NCBI GenBank assembly: GCA_029027825.1
Contig: CP093399.1
Location: forward strand, 4,402,001 to 4,466,000
From: Rs1 sp029027825
Lineage (GTDB): Bacteria; Pseudomonadota; Gammaproteobacteria; Pseudomonadales; Balneatricaceae
Direction of reading: 5' to 3'
Length of the DNA: 64,000 nucleotides
This document shows positions 34,244 to 43,711 of this stretch, piece after piece; the first letter of the stretch is position 1; each line of letters begins with the position of its first letter. Below the pieces are notes generated by a model. The model saw nothing but the letters and a program-made list of their open reading frames with translations, searched no databases and had not been told where the DNA came from. The position numbers were made by a program, and so were the translations under genes.

Positions 34244-36022
34244 ATGACTTTTGAACAAGTGTTAATAGCGGTAATCTTAGTATTGACTATTGCGCTCTTC
34301 ATTTGGGGGAAATTCAGACACGATATTGTAGCGGCACTTTCTCTAGGTGCCTGTGTGCTAACTGGTTTAGTCTCCTCCGAATTGGCCTTTGTCGGTTTTG
34401 GCCATCCAGCCGTGATCACGGTGGCTGCAGTGTTAGTCATCTCAGATGTGCTGCGCCGTTGTGGAGTAGTCGATCTTATTGCCCACACTTTAATGCCCTA
34501 TACCAAAAATTTGTTAGCGCATATTTTATTACTCACTAGTGTGGTAACTATCGCATCAGCATTTATGAATAATGTCGGCGCTTTAGCGCTGATGTTACCG
34601 GTGGCAATTAGCACTTGCGCTAAGCACAATCGATCACCAGCTATACTCTTAATGCCACTGGCCTTTGGCAGTATCCTCGGTGGCATGACCACTGCAATAG
34701 GTACACCACCGAACATCATCATAGCGATGATGCGCGCTGAAGTTTCAGGTCGGCCATTTAGCATGTTTGATTTTTCTGCGGTCGGTGTCTCTATTGCAAT
34801 TGTCGGGGTACTTTTTATCGGCTTGATCGGCTGGCGTTTTATTCCTAAATCAAGACTGTCGCGCAGTGCGCCTGAACAGCTATTTGCGATTGAAGATTAC
34901 TTAACCGAAGTTATCATTAGGGAAGAATCAGAATTAGTCGGCCAGTCGGTAGATGCGATTAAAGGTTTGGAAGCAGGCAATATAGAAGTGGTCGGGATCG
35001 CTCACCGGCACGGCGAAACGATGTCGATGAAGCGCTTTCAACTACTCAAAGCCGGCGATATCCTAATCTTGCAAGCTGATCCATCTGAGATTCAGCCGCT
35101 GTTGGATAAAAATGATTTAGAGCTCATCACCAGCGCCGATAAAAAATTTGCAGAGTTAACTAAAGGAAATTTAACCTTAGTTGAAGGGGTTATTAAACGT
35201 GGCTCGTGTCTCGAGGGCCAAGATGTACCTTTTTTGCGCCGCAGAAGTAATAGCTCTCTAGCGCTGGTGGGATTGGCGCGGGAAGGGCAAAAAGTACAGC
35301 GGCGGATTAGGCGACAAAATTTTAGGGCGGGAGACATCCTGCTGTTACAAGGAGCCGCAGATACCGTAGATGAACAACTGGTTGAGCTCGGTATGGTGCC
35401 GCTGGCAGCTAGAAACCTGAGCTTAGGAGGGCGGCGTAAACTCTCGTTAGCAGTCACCATTTTTGCAGTGGCGATAGCCTTGGGCGTGTTAAATATATTG
35501 CCGCTAGTGATTGTATTTGTGATGGCGGTTTTGATCTACGTGCTACTAGATTTAATCCCGGTCCGTAATTTATACGATGCGATTGATTGGCCGGTGATTA
35601 TTTTGTTAGCATCCTTAATCCCCGTCGGTAAAGCGTTAGAAAGCACCGGTTTGACGGCACTAGTGGCTAATCAAGTACTCGCTTTCACCTCTGCAATGCC
35701 AATTTATGTGGTGATCGGGCTATTGTTAGTGATGACCATGTGGCTGTCTGATGTCATAAACAATGCAGCGACGGCGGTAGTGATGGCACCATTGGCATAC
35801 AGTATCGCGCAGGGCTTAGGAGTCAATTCAGACCCATTCTTTATGACGGTCGCGGTTGGAGCTTCCTGCGCTTTTATGACGCCAATCGGTCATCAATCGA
35901 ATACCTTAGTGATGGGCCCCGGCGGCTATCGATTTAGTGATTACTGGCGAATGGGGCTGCCACTAGACATCATTATTGTGCTTATCGCTGTGCCGTTGAT
36001 TATGTGGGTATGGCCGCTCTAG
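34244..36022 (+). CDS. SLC13-family permease with two RCK_C domains
   Basis: 592-aa inner-membrane transporter of the DASS/CitT-like class. N-terminal helices about 5-205 with SAFMNNVGALALMLPV and GMTTAIGTPPNIII, the conserved sodium/anion-site loops; a cytoplasmic insert about 215-380 containing two TrkA_C (RCK_C) domains (EESELVGQSVDAIKGLEAGNIEVVGI and RGSCLEGQDVPFLRRRSNSSLALVGL); then helices with SDVINNAATAVVMAPLA and the second loop AFMTPIGHQSNTLVMGPGGY. Members move sulfate, dicarboxylates or other anions; the substrate is not determined here. Its stop overlaps that of the convergent small gene by about 3 bp. Confidence 0.9.
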   Translation: MTFEQVLIAVILVLTIALFIWGKFRHDIVAALSLGACVLTGLVSSELAFVGFGHPAVITVAAVLVISDVLRRCGVVDLIAHTLMPYTKNLLAHILLLTSVVTIASAFMNNVGALALMLPVAISTCAKHNRSPAILLMPLAFGSILGGMTTAIGTPPNIIIAMMRAEVSGRPFSMFDFSAVGVSIAIVGVLFIGLIGWRFIPKSRLSRSAPEQLFAIEDYLTEVIIREESELVGQSVDAIKGLEAGNIEVVGIAHRHGETMSMKRFQLLKAGDILILQADPSEIQPLLDKNDLELITSADKKFAELTKGNLTLVEGVIKRGSCLEGQDVPFLRRRSNSSLALVGLAREGQKVQRRIRRQNFRAGDILLLQGAADTVDEQLVELGMVPLAARNLSLGGRRKLSLAVTIFAVAIALGVLNILPLVIVFVMAVLIYVLLDLIPVRNLYDAIDWPVIILLASLIPVGKALESTGLTALVANQVLAFTSAMPIYVVIGLLLVMTMWLSDVINNAATAVVMAPLAYSIAQGLGVNSDPFFMTVAVGASCAFMTPIGHQSNTLVMGPGGYRFSDYWRMGLPLDIIIVLIAVPLIMWVWPL

Positions 36023-36192
36023 AAGTCCCAAATCACGGCTTTTTTATCCAGAGAATTAAGTAATTCCGCACTGTTAAAGGCAATACCTGTATTAGGCTTT
36101 AAAAGCTGAACTTGCTGTTCTTCCAATGCCCAGCTGATAGAGCAAGTATTGATTAAAAAGCAAAGGATGACCAGTTTCTTGAATAGTGTCAT
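36019..36192 (-). CDS. Small predicted secreted protein (57 aa), tentative
   Basis: Not a recognised family. From the ATG at 36192 it reads MTLFKKLVILCFLINTCSISWALEE, a convincing signal peptide, then about 32 mature residues ending KKAVIWDF. An AGGA site lies 7 nt upstream. The mature part looks like the start of a longer protein, so this may be a relic. It follows the RND outer-membrane gene on the same strand, about 155 bp later. Confidence 0.4.
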   Translation of the reverse strand: MTLFKKLVILCFLINTCSISWALEEQQVQLLKPNTGIAFNSAELLNSLDKKAVIWDF

Positions 36193-36346
36193 GAGTTTGT
36201 CCTGCTGCATCAATGCCTACCTTTGATTCACAGTGAAACGTAGCTAGGTACGGATTATTAAGGGGTTTAATGCAGTATAAGGACATTGCTAATGGGAATC
36301 GCAACTTAGGGCGCCAGAGCGTGTGCACTTGGCGCCAATCAGCTAG

Positions 36347-37771
36347 TTACCAGCTTCCGCCGAGTGCCAAATATAAATTAATGCGCTGTTCAAGTTGTAC
36401 ACGCTTTAGAGAGAGCAAGTTGCTTTGTGCTGAAATTGCTTGCTGCTGTAAATTGAGTGTATCTAACAGGCCAATCTCTCCTTCTTTATAACGGATAGCA
36501 GCAATGTTGTAAGCTTTCTGGCTCTCCTTAACCACTAAGCGCAGCTCTTGATGACGCAACTCAAGTACTTCTCCTTGATCTAAGTTGTTTTCTACTTCAT
36601 AAAAAGCATTTAGAGCTTTTTGTGCATAGTTAGCAATGGCTTGCTGTTGCTCAGTGTTAGCGATTTTTAGATCAATTTTTTTTCTACCACCGTCAAATAG
36701 TGGCGCGACTAGGTTGCCTGCCAATTGCCAAACTAAATTGCTTGGGTTGATCGCATCACTCAGTGATGGCGATGCACCACTTATGGAGCTGGTTAATGAA
36801 AAACTTGGCAGTTGCGCGGCCTTGGCTTGTTTCGTCGCATTGAAAGCTGCGGCAATATTACGCTCCGCTGAAATGAGATCTGGTCGACGCTCCAGCAGGC
36901 TGGACGGAATGCCCGCAGGTGGTTGGCTTGGTAGCAGCGGCAGGACGCCTGGAATATCAGATTTAGCATTAGGGTAGCGGCCGAGTAATAGCTCTAAAGC
37001 ACGTAAAGCATTGCGCTGTGAGCCTTGCAAATTGAGTAGTTGGTCTTTTGCAGACGCTAAATTTGCCCGGTTAACAGCAACATCCTGACCACTGGCAATT
37101 CCGTTATCGTATTTTACTTTGGTGATGCGCATCATTTCAGACAAGAGTCGTAAGTTTTTCTGGGTGATCTTCTCCTGTAATTTTGCTTCTATAACCTTGA
37201 AATAGGTTTTTGCGATATTAGCACTTAGAGAATGGATGGCGAATTGGTAGTCGGCTTGTGCTACTTGAACACTGGTATTTGCAGAATCTACGCCGGCTTG
37301 GAGCCTCCCCCAAACGTCTAGTTCCCAGCTAGCATTAACCCCCACACTGTGCGAAGCAGGAGCTGATGAGCTGGTGACATTACCTAATTGACTGCTAGTT
37401 ATCGATAAGTTTGCAACAGGGAGTAAGCTGGTGGCGGATTTTTGTGCGAGTAAAGAAGCTTTTTCGACATTGGAGGATGCTATTTTAAGGTCAATGTTGT
37501 TAGATTTACCCTCTTCAATCAACTGTTTAAGCACAGGATCACTGAAAGTAGCTAGCCAGTCAACTGATATGTTTTTATCAATGTCGGCTGACGTCCACTT
37601 ATCTGGGGCGCCAATTATCTCTGCAACTTTAGGTTTGTCGTAGCTGTAATCGGACACTGAAGCGCAACCAACCATGAATAGGCTCAAGCATAATCCTGTC
37701 GCTTTAGTCAGATAGTAAAAACTATTCATATTTGCCCGTCTTTGCTCGGGTATTTTGTTATTTCGTAACAT
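36347..37771 (-). CDS. RND efflux outer-membrane lipoprotein (NodT/OprM family)
   Basis: Outer-membrane channel of the tripartite pump encoded upstream. From the ATG at 37771 (AAGGA 8 nt upstream, overlapping the pump gene by 14 bp) it is 474 aa. Lipobox LFMVGC places the lipidated Cys about 28 residues after a possible internal start at 37729. Two OEP repeats follow: helices around 170-260 (NIAKTYFKVIEAKLQEK, VNRANLASAKDQL) and 370-460 (FYEVENNLDQGE, RYKEGEIGLLDTLNLQQQ), with LPSQPPAGIPSSLLERRPDLISAERN, a family hallmark, in between. Confidence 0.92.
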   Translation of the reverse strand: MLRNNKIPEQRRANMNSFYYLTKATGLCLSLFMVGCASVSDYSYDKPKVAEIIGAPDKWTSADIDKNISVDWLATFSDPVLKQLIEEGKSNNIDLKIASSNVEKASLLAQKSATSLLPVANLSITSSQLGNVTSSSAPASHSVGVNASWELDVWGRLQAGVDSANTSVQVAQADYQFAIHSLSANIAKTYFKVIEAKLQEKITQKNLRLLSEMMRITKVKYDNGIASGQDVAVNRANLASAKDQLLNLQGSQRNALRALELLLGRYPNAKSDIPGVLPLLPSQPPAGIPSSLLERRPDLISAERNIAAAFNATKQAKAAQLPSFSLTSSISGASPSLSDAINPSNLVWQLAGNLVAPLFDGGRKKIDLKIANTEQQQAIANYAQKALNAFYEVENNLDQGEVLELRHQELRLVVKESQKAYNIAAIRYKEGEIGLLDTLNLQQQAISAQSNLLSLKRVQLEQRINLYLALGGSW

Positions 37772-40700
37772 ATGTACTTTCCTTGGCGCTAACATTCATA
37801 AATACGGCGTATAAAACAGGAACTATCAACAGTGTAATTAGAGTGGCGAAAGTCAGGCCAAAGACAATCACGACGGCCATTGATTGAAAAAAAGCATCAA
37901 AAAATAGCGGAATGACACCTAGTGCAGTAGTGAAAGATCCTAAAACTACAGGACGTACCCTACTGGTAGCAGAGTCGACAATAGCGTCAAACCTCGGTTT
38001 TCCTTCGGCAATTTCAAGATCCATTTGGTCAACGAGAATAATTCCGTTTTGAATCAGTAGGCCAGACAGTGATAATAAGCCTAAAATCCCCATGAATTCC
38101 AGTGGAATACTTGTCACCACCAAGCCAAAAACAACACCAATTGATGCAAGAGGTACGACTAGCCAAATAACTAGTGGTTGTCTGATTTTTCTAAATAATA
38201 GCACCACGACTAACACCATTGCCAAAAAACCCAGGGGGATGGTAGACATTAAGTCGCCACTAGATTCAGCGGAATCACCATGTTCCCCGCCCCATGATAA
38301 TTGGTAGCCATCAGGTAATTCAATCGCCTTAATTTTCGGGGCGATGCGGAGCATTAAATCAGATGCCAGCTCATTAGGGTACGGGTCTGTTTGCGCCTTG
38401 ATCATGAAACTTCGATTTTCGCTGCGGATTTGTCCATCACGCCAAATAGTTTTAAAGCCATCAGTGATTTGAGTAATAGGTACTACTGCTCCGGTGAGCG
38501 CGCTGGAAACTTGTACGTTTGTAATATCCTCAATCGTTGCATTTTGGCTAGATGCTTGCCTTGATATAATAGGAATCAGGTCTTGCCCTTCACGAAATTC
38601 CCCGACTTTTTCACCTTGATAATAGTGTTGTATTGCCAAGGCTAAATCTTTTCTCGAAATACCAGCACGACGTGCTTTAATCTCGGAGAATATAGGAACA
38701 ATCACTGGCACAGGTTGGCGCCAATCGTCTTTGACAGACAGTGCGCCGCCATCAGCACTCATAATAGCCTTAGCTTGGCTGGCAAGGTCGCGCAGCACTT
38801 TCGGATCCGGCCCTTTAAATTCAGCTTCAATTTTTGAGCCACCTCCAGGGCCTAAAACAAAGCGCCATGCTTTGGCTTGTGCATCGGGAAAATTGTTTGC
38901 AATATAATTTTGTACTTTGGGGATCATGGCGTTTAATTCCCTGTAGTCGTCGACCCTAATGAGTAATTGACCATAGGCACTATTAGCAGACTCTGAACTG
39001 TAAGTCAGCATGTAGCGCAAACTACCACCGCCTATCAAAGTTTGAATGGCATTAACTCCGTCCAACTTAGCTATATAGCTTTCTACTTGCAGCATGTCTG
39101 ATGCGGTGCGCTGTATATTAGTGCCTTCGGGAAGCCAATAGTCAACGACTAACTGAGGTGAGGTTGACTGTGGAAAAAATCCTTTGGTGACAAACTGAGA
39201 ACCCCATAAAGATAAGCCGAACAAGCTCAAGACAAGAGCGATAACTAGGTAGCGAAAATTAAGTGCCCAGCGCATCAGCTGTTTGTATTTGACGAAGAAT
39301 AGCCCTTCAGGCTTAGCTTCTTGCTGCTGGTTTGTTTTATCGGGGAAAAGCCAGTAACAGGCTAAAGGGGTTATTGTCATGGCAAACAACCAACTAAATA
39401 ATAGTGCTATCATCACCACCCAGAATAGATCTCCAGTGAACTCGGCGGTGGATCCAGGGGCAAAACCTATAGGGGCAAAAGCAATGACTCCCACCATAGT
39501 ACCTGCCAGTAAAGGCCACTTTGTTTGGCTGACAATCTGTTTGGCTATATCGAGTTTTTTCTTACCGTTTTGTACACCAACCAGTATAGCTTCTGTAATG
39601 ACTACAGCATTATCAACCATCATCCCGAGAGCAATTATCAGTGCGCCCAAAGAAATCCTGTGAATTGGAATACCAGTGATTTTCATGGTGGCTAAAGTTG
39701 CCGCAACAGTGATCAATAGGATAAAAGCCATGACGATAGCTGAGTGACGTCCCATAAAAATCAACAGTGAGATAATCACGATTACTAACGCGGCAATCAC
39801 GTTAAGTACAAAAGCATCTACTGAATGCACAACAATTTTTACCTGGTGGTAGTACTCGTGTACTTTGATGCCTAATGGCCTGCGGCTCTTTGCTTCATGG
39901 ATTTTTTTATCGACGGCTAGTCCTACTTTTACCACATTACCACCGCTGACGTTTGCCACGCCGAAGATGATTGCAGCTTCACCATTGTATCGCACTATTT
40001 TAGTTGCTGGCGTTTTGTAGCCACGGTAAACATGGGCTATATCTTTTAGGTAAATAATTTTACCGTCATTGGCATTAGACACTAACAAATTGCCAATCGA
40101 GGCAACTGAATCAATAGCACCAGATGGATCAATTGAAATTCGCTGATCGCCAATATCAACACTACCGGCAGCAACTACTGAGTTTTGGCTGGATAAAATA
40201 TCGTATAATTTATGTATTGACACACCAAGAGCAGCAGTGTTTTCACGGGAAATTTCAATAAAGATAGCTTCCTGTTGCTCTCCTGCAAGCTGTACCTTGG
40301 CCACTCCTTTAACTTGCAAAACTTCTTTCTGCAATTGCTTGGCGTAGGCTCTTAATTCCCTGTAACTGTAACCTTCTCCGCTAATTAAATAAGAGAGTCC
40401 GTACAAGTCACCGTAATCATCATTTACCAACGGTGCTTGAGCTTCTTTAGGAAGAGAGCTTTTAGCGTCGTCAATTTTATTGCGTAACTTGCTCCAAATA
40501 AGTTGTAGAGCTTCTTTATCTTTAGAAAAATCAAATTTGATTTCGACGGTGATTTCAGAAATTCCCGCAGAAGATTTGCTATTAATATTTTTGACTTCTT
40601 GCATTTGTTGGATAGCACTTTCGAGCGGCTCGGTTACCTCGCGAGCACACTCGTAGGGGGTAGCTCCCGGATATTTAGTGACAATAATTGCGCTGCGGAT

Positions 40701-40823
40701 GGTAAATTCAGGGTCTTCAAACCTAGGCATTTCTTGGTAGGCATTCCAGCCGCCAAAAAGTGCTAATAAAATTACGATGACACTTAATAGAGGGTTCTTA
40801 ATGGAAATTTCAGCGAGATTCAT
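37758..40823 (-). CDS. RND-family efflux pump, inner-membrane transporter
   Basis: 1021-aa proton-driven exporter, trimeric, spanning the inner membrane and periplasm. N-terminal helix (about 10-30), porter domain, helices 2-6 with ALGMMVDNAVVITEA (the TM4 proton-relay Asp) and APGSTAEFTGDLF, a second porter domain and helices 8-12 ending VVIVFGLTFATLITLLIVPVLYAVF. The sequence is of the short HAE-1/VexF-like type common next to NodT-type channels, and differs from AcrB in having only one Asp in TM4. Likely exports drugs, dyes or detergents; substrate not predictable. The gene order is MFP-pump-OMF, transcribed right to left. Confidence 0.93.
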   Translation of the reverse strand: MNLAEISIKNPLLSVIVILLALFGGWNAYQEMPRFEDPEFTIRSAIIVTKYPGATPYECAREVTEPLESAIQQMQEVKNINSKSSAGISEITVEIKFDFSKDKEALQLIWSKLRNKIDDAKSSLPKEAQAPLVNDDYGDLYGLSYLISGEGYSYRELRAYAKQLQKEVLQVKGVAKVQLAGEQQEAIFIEISRENTAALGVSIHKLYDILSSQNSVVAAGSVDIGDQRISIDPSGAIDSVASIGNLLVSNANDGKIIYLKDIAHVYRGYKTPATKIVRYNGEAAIIFGVANVSGGNVVKVGLAVDKKIHEAKSRRPLGIKVHEYYHQVKIVVHSVDAFVLNVIAALVIVIISLLIFMGRHSAIVMAFILLITVAATLATMKITGIPIHRISLGALIIALGMMVDNAVVITEAILVGVQNGKKKLDIAKQIVSQTKWPLLAGTMVGVIAFAPIGFAPGSTAEFTGDLFWVVMIALLFSWLFAMTITPLACYWLFPDKTNQQQEAKPEGLFFVKYKQLMRWALNFRYLVIALVLSLFGLSLWGSQFVTKGFFPQSTSPQLVVDYWLPEGTNIQRTASDMLQVESYIAKLDGVNAIQTLIGGGSLRYMLTYSSESANSAYGQLLIRVDDYRELNAMIPKVQNYIANNFPDAQAKAWRFVLGPGGGSKIEAEFKGPDPKVLRDLASQAKAIMSADGGALSVKDDWRQPVPVIVPIFSEIKARRAGISRKDLALAIQHYYQGEKVGEFREGQDLIPIISRQASSQNATIEDITNVQVSSALTGAVVPITQITDGFKTIWRDGQIRSENRSFMIKAQTDPYPNELASDLMLRIAPKIKAIELPDGYQLSWGGEHGDSAESSGDLMSTIPLGFLAMVLVVVLLFRKIRQPLVIWLVVPLASIGVVFGLVVTSIPLEFMGILGLLSLSGLLIQNGIILVDQMDLEIAEGKPRFDAIVDSATSRVRPVVLGSFTTALGVIPLFFDAFFQSMAVVIVFGLTFATLITLLIVPVLYAVFMNVSAKESTYVTK

Positions 40824-40847
40824 ATCTGATCCTTAAGTAGAAACTAA

Positions 40848-41936
40848 CTAGGGTTTAGTTAACCAAGGGCGCACGGTCATACCCTCAGATAGATACGAAA
40901 TGCCCGCGGCGATGATTTTTTCACCAGCCATTAAACCATCAAGTACTTGAATAGCTTCTCCAATATCATCGCCAAGAATAATCGTTCGCTTAGAGACTTT
41001 CATGGTCTGTTTGTCCACTACCCAAACAAATGTTGTTAACTCGCCTTCGATACCAATAGCGGTTAGTGGAACATTTAGCTGGTTGTTTTTTGATGTTTTA
41101 CGCGGATCAGAAAGCCAGACTAGAGCGTTCATTCCAGGAAGTACATTAATGTTGGGAGGTGCTTCGAAAGCAAAGGTTACTTCATGGGTTTGCGAGCTTG
41201 GGTCTGCTTGTAATGCTAGCTCTTTGAAAGTGGCAGGTATTTCTATGTCAGGTGCAGAATCCAGCGTGATCGTGGCTTGGATCTTTCCCTTGTTTTCAGC
41301 ATTTGCTTTGGCAATAATGTTGGATGGTAAATTGAATTTCGCCTCTAAACCACCGCTGCCTAAAATAGATAGAGCTGGTTCGCCTGGCTGTAGTACTTGG
41401 CGTAAATTGACCGATATTTTTGCAATATTACCATCGAAAGGAGCAAGCAACACGGAGTCTGTTAGGGCTTTTTTAGCGCTTAAATAGGCCGCTTTATCGA
41501 CGTCATTTTTAGATTTTCGTTTATCCAATTCACTGCGTGAAATAGCGTCCGCTTTGATTAATCGTTTGGCTCTCTTGTATTCCTTGTTGGCATTATAATA
41601 TTGAGCTTGCGCAGACTTAAGCTTAGTATTGAGATCTTGCTGATCCAGTTTAGCGAGTACCTCACCTTTTTTAACTACTTGCGCTTCAACTACTGGTAAC
41701 TCGTCTAATAGTCCTCCGATCTCAAAGGCGAGCGTAATCAAATTTTGAGAGCCAATTACCGCTGGGTAACTCAGTAGCGAATCAGCTTTTTTAGAGACTA
41801 ACTCTATTATTTTAGCAGGCCTTATCTGCGTTGCTTGGTCTGTAGATGAACTTGTAACTTCGTTTTCGCCACAGGCAGTTAACAAGGTCAAAGGTAGTAA
41901 ACTGGCAATAAGTAAAATTTTGCAGGTTTTTTTCAT
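40848..41936 (-). CDS. RND efflux periplasmic adaptor (membrane fusion protein)
   Basis: 362-aa lipoprotein that links the pump to the outer-membrane channel. Lipobox LLTAC at about residues 18-22 after MKKTCKILLIASLLPLT. A lipoyl-like half (GGLLDELPVVEAQVVKKGEVLAKLDQQDL), a helical hairpin about 100-145, the second lipoyl half (DSVLLAPFDGNIAKISVNLRQVLQPGEPAL) and the beta-barrel and membrane-proximal domains to the end (VLDGLMAGEKIIAAGISYLSEGMTVRP). 24 bp before the pump gene. Confidence 0.92.
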   Translation of the reverse strand: MKKTCKILLIASLLPLTLLTACGENEVTSSSTDQATQIRPAKIIELVSKKADSLLSYPAVIGSQNLITLAFEIGGLLDELPVVEAQVVKKGEVLAKLDQQDLNTKLKSAQAQYYNANKEYKRAKRLIKADAISRSELDKRKSKNDVDKAAYLSAKKALTDSVLLAPFDGNIAKISVNLRQVLQPGEPALSILGSGGLEAKFNLPSNIIAKANAENKGKIQATITLDSAPDIEIPATFKELALQADPSSQTHEVTFAFEAPPNINVLPGMNALVWLSDPRKTSKNNQLNVPLTAIGIEGELTTFVWVVDKQTMKVSKRTIILGDDIGEAIQVLDGLMAGEKIIAAGISYLSEGMTVRPWLTKP

Positions 41937-41981
41937 AACAACAAGCCTAAGTGAGATTGTTTAATTTTGTTTGACGCTGGC

Positions 41982-42716
41982 TTAGCCAGCATCTCTAAGA
42001 TCACTAATTTTTTTGACAAAATTATCGATCCACTTGTTCAATATTGTAGTGACGGCCGCTAAGTTATCAGTACCGTTATTGGCGACAGTCACCTCTAAAT
42101 GCTTAGTTGCTAACATGGCGAACACTCTGCGCTGTGCCGGACCGTGTAGAAACTCTACCTCAATAGAGACAGTGGTAATAATGTCCTTTTTGTCGGTGAT
42201 GTTTAAATAGGCGGCGTTCCCGGCATTAAGGACAATTCTAAAGGGAATAAAGTCAGTGGGAGATAGTGGCGGAGCAGTAAACTGAATATTTGAAAAGGCG
42301 CCGCGGATTGTTAACGTATCAGCGGTAGGAGTATCGACTAAATGGTAATTTTTGGCCTTGAGTTTAGCTCTTAAAGTCCGGGTGAAGTAGCTAGATAACT
42401 CAGCGAGTTGTTGAGGATTAAAGTTCTCGCTACTGGAGTTATCGATCCACAACTCAAACGGATGTAATTTGATGGTAGTGATTGCGGCGATATCAGTGTC
42501 GGAAAAAGTTTTCTCCTGATAAATCTTAGTGAATTTATATTGCTTTGAATCGATAAATTGCTCGTAACTGCCAAGAAATCCGGTTTTTTTCTGTTGGGTG
42601 GTCGTGGCGCAACCGCTAATCACTAACAGCGTAATAACGGTTAGGCAGATGGTCGTAAATTGTTTAATCAAAATTTTTATTCCCGGTAAAAACGATTGGC
42701 TAAAATTCAAACTCAT
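41982..42716 (-). CDS. DUF3313-family lipoprotein
   Basis: 244 aa. Signal helix followed by lipobox VISGC at about residue 36, then ATTTQQKKTGFLGSYEQF, the opening of DUF3313 proteins. The domain spans most of the remainder (AELSSYFTRTLRAKLKAKNYHLVDTPTADTLTIRGA). Function is unknown; predicted outer- or inner-membrane-anchored on the periplasmic side. It lies 45 bp upstream of the adaptor gene on the same strand, so it may be the first gene of the efflux operon. Confidence 0.8.
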   Translation of the reverse strand: MSLNFSQSFLPGIKILIKQFTTICLTVITLLVISGCATTTQQKKTGFLGSYEQFIDSKQYKFTKIYQEKTFSDTDIAAITTIKLHPFELWIDNSSSENFNPQQLAELSSYFTRTLRAKLKAKNYHLVDTPTADTLTIRGAFSNIQFTAPPLSPTDFIPFRIVLNAGNAAYLNITDKKDIITTVSIEVEFLHGPAQRRVFAMLATKHLEVTVANNGTDNLAAVTTILNKWIDNFVKKISDLRDAG

Positions 42717-42909
42717 TACATGAAATTGCTAAGTAGCGCAATATTATAGCTTTTCGCGATGTATTTATCGACTTTAAAACACCAGCTAGAAATGATTGCG
42801 ATTTTAATTTAAGTTATCTGAAAAGCATATCGAAGCTAGTTTTTTTAAGACAGTTTGTAAGTATCAGCCTGAAAATTAGAACTGCACTTGATGTGCTGAA
42901 TTTGTTTAG

Positions 42910-42938
42910 AATGATAGAGTCTCTTTCACTCTATCATT
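42910..42938. terminator. Hairpin terminator between two same-strand genes
   Basis: Perfect 11-bp stem AATGATAGAGT / ACTCTATCATT with a 7-nt loop, 11 bp past the stop of the surface-antigen-like gene (minus strand). Confidence 0.6.
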
Positions 42939-42948
42939 GTAGGGCTGA

Positions 42949-43521
42949 CTAAATTATTTTCCAAGCACCATCAGGCTGTAAACAAGCGGTGCCGTAAGCG
43001 TTTTCAATATTGCCACCCACCTTAATTGATTGCTGAAATTCACGACAAGTTCGGCCGTCAATATTTTTTCCGACTTTAGTCGTGACCACATAACCTGATG
43101 CATCGTTAGTTGACCAGAATATTTTATCACCAACCCTTGCGGTCGTCGCCTTGACTTGCGCCGCCTCGTGTTTACGTTGCGCATCTTCATTAATATTATC
43201 TAATATTTTTAAAGTGATCGCGGTGAAGGCTAACCATTTATAAGCGTCGTTGTCATTGTGGTAGAAGCCGTAACCGGTTAGCAAATGACCGTGGGGCCGC
43301 AGGATAATAACATTGCGAAAATGTCTGCTCCTGTTGATCACCCGCTTCACTTGTCTGGTTGTCTGACGCACATCTTGACGGCGATCTTGTCGATTGTCAT
43401 GGCGTCTGTCTTGACTGTTAGGTAGAGGAAGTAAAGAGGAGTGATCTTTGGCCTGCGATATTGCTGGATTTAACATTAAGTTGCTGATTAAAGCGGCTAA
43501 GATAAAAGTTGATTTATGCAT
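42949..43521 (-). CDS. Surface-antigen-like periplasmic protein (17-kDa antigen/RT0821-type C-terminus)
   Basis: 190 aa from the ATG at 43521, which has GGAG 6-7 nt upstream (the in-frame ATG at 43533 contains that site). Signal peptide to about residue 23 (LMLNPAISQA). A basic repetitive stretch RQDRRQDVRQTTRQVKR follows, then a DUF-like segment with a helix (YKWLAFTAITLKILDNI) and a C-terminal domain VGKNIDGRTCREFQQSIKVGGNIENAYGTACLQPDGAWKI. That last block, with its two Cys and the CREFQ...GTACxQPDGxWK pattern, is the surface-antigen family signature. Likely envelope-located; role unknown. Confidence 0.75.
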   Translation of the reverse strand: MHKSTFILAALISNLMLNPAISQAKDHSSLLPLPNSQDRRHDNRQDRRQDVRQTTRQVKRVINRSRHFRNVIILRPHGHLLTGYGFYHNDNDAYKWLAFTAITLKILDNINEDAQRKHEAAQVKATTARVGDKIFWSTNDASGYVVTTKVGKNIDGRTCREFQQSIKVGGNIENAYGTACLQPDGAWKII

Positions 43522-43711
43522 AATGAACTCCATATAAATTGCATAGCAGTTAATATTGGGTATCGTTAGAATCGCCGATTAACTGCGCTGGTTGATTTGG
43601 TGAATTATGCGGTGTTTTGTTTATACTCGCTTTGCAGTGTGTGCCAACTTTCGTGCAATTAGTGCCATAAATGTACTATTATGAGTTCCCCTAAGGCCCA
43701 AGATAGTAATT

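Noticed and set aside
36347..41936. RND channel and adaptor as the secretion apparatus for the giant adhesin
   Set aside because: RTX adhesins use type I systems with an ABC protein; the operon here has an RND pump, and the OM lipoprotein is of NodT type rather than TolC/LapE type.
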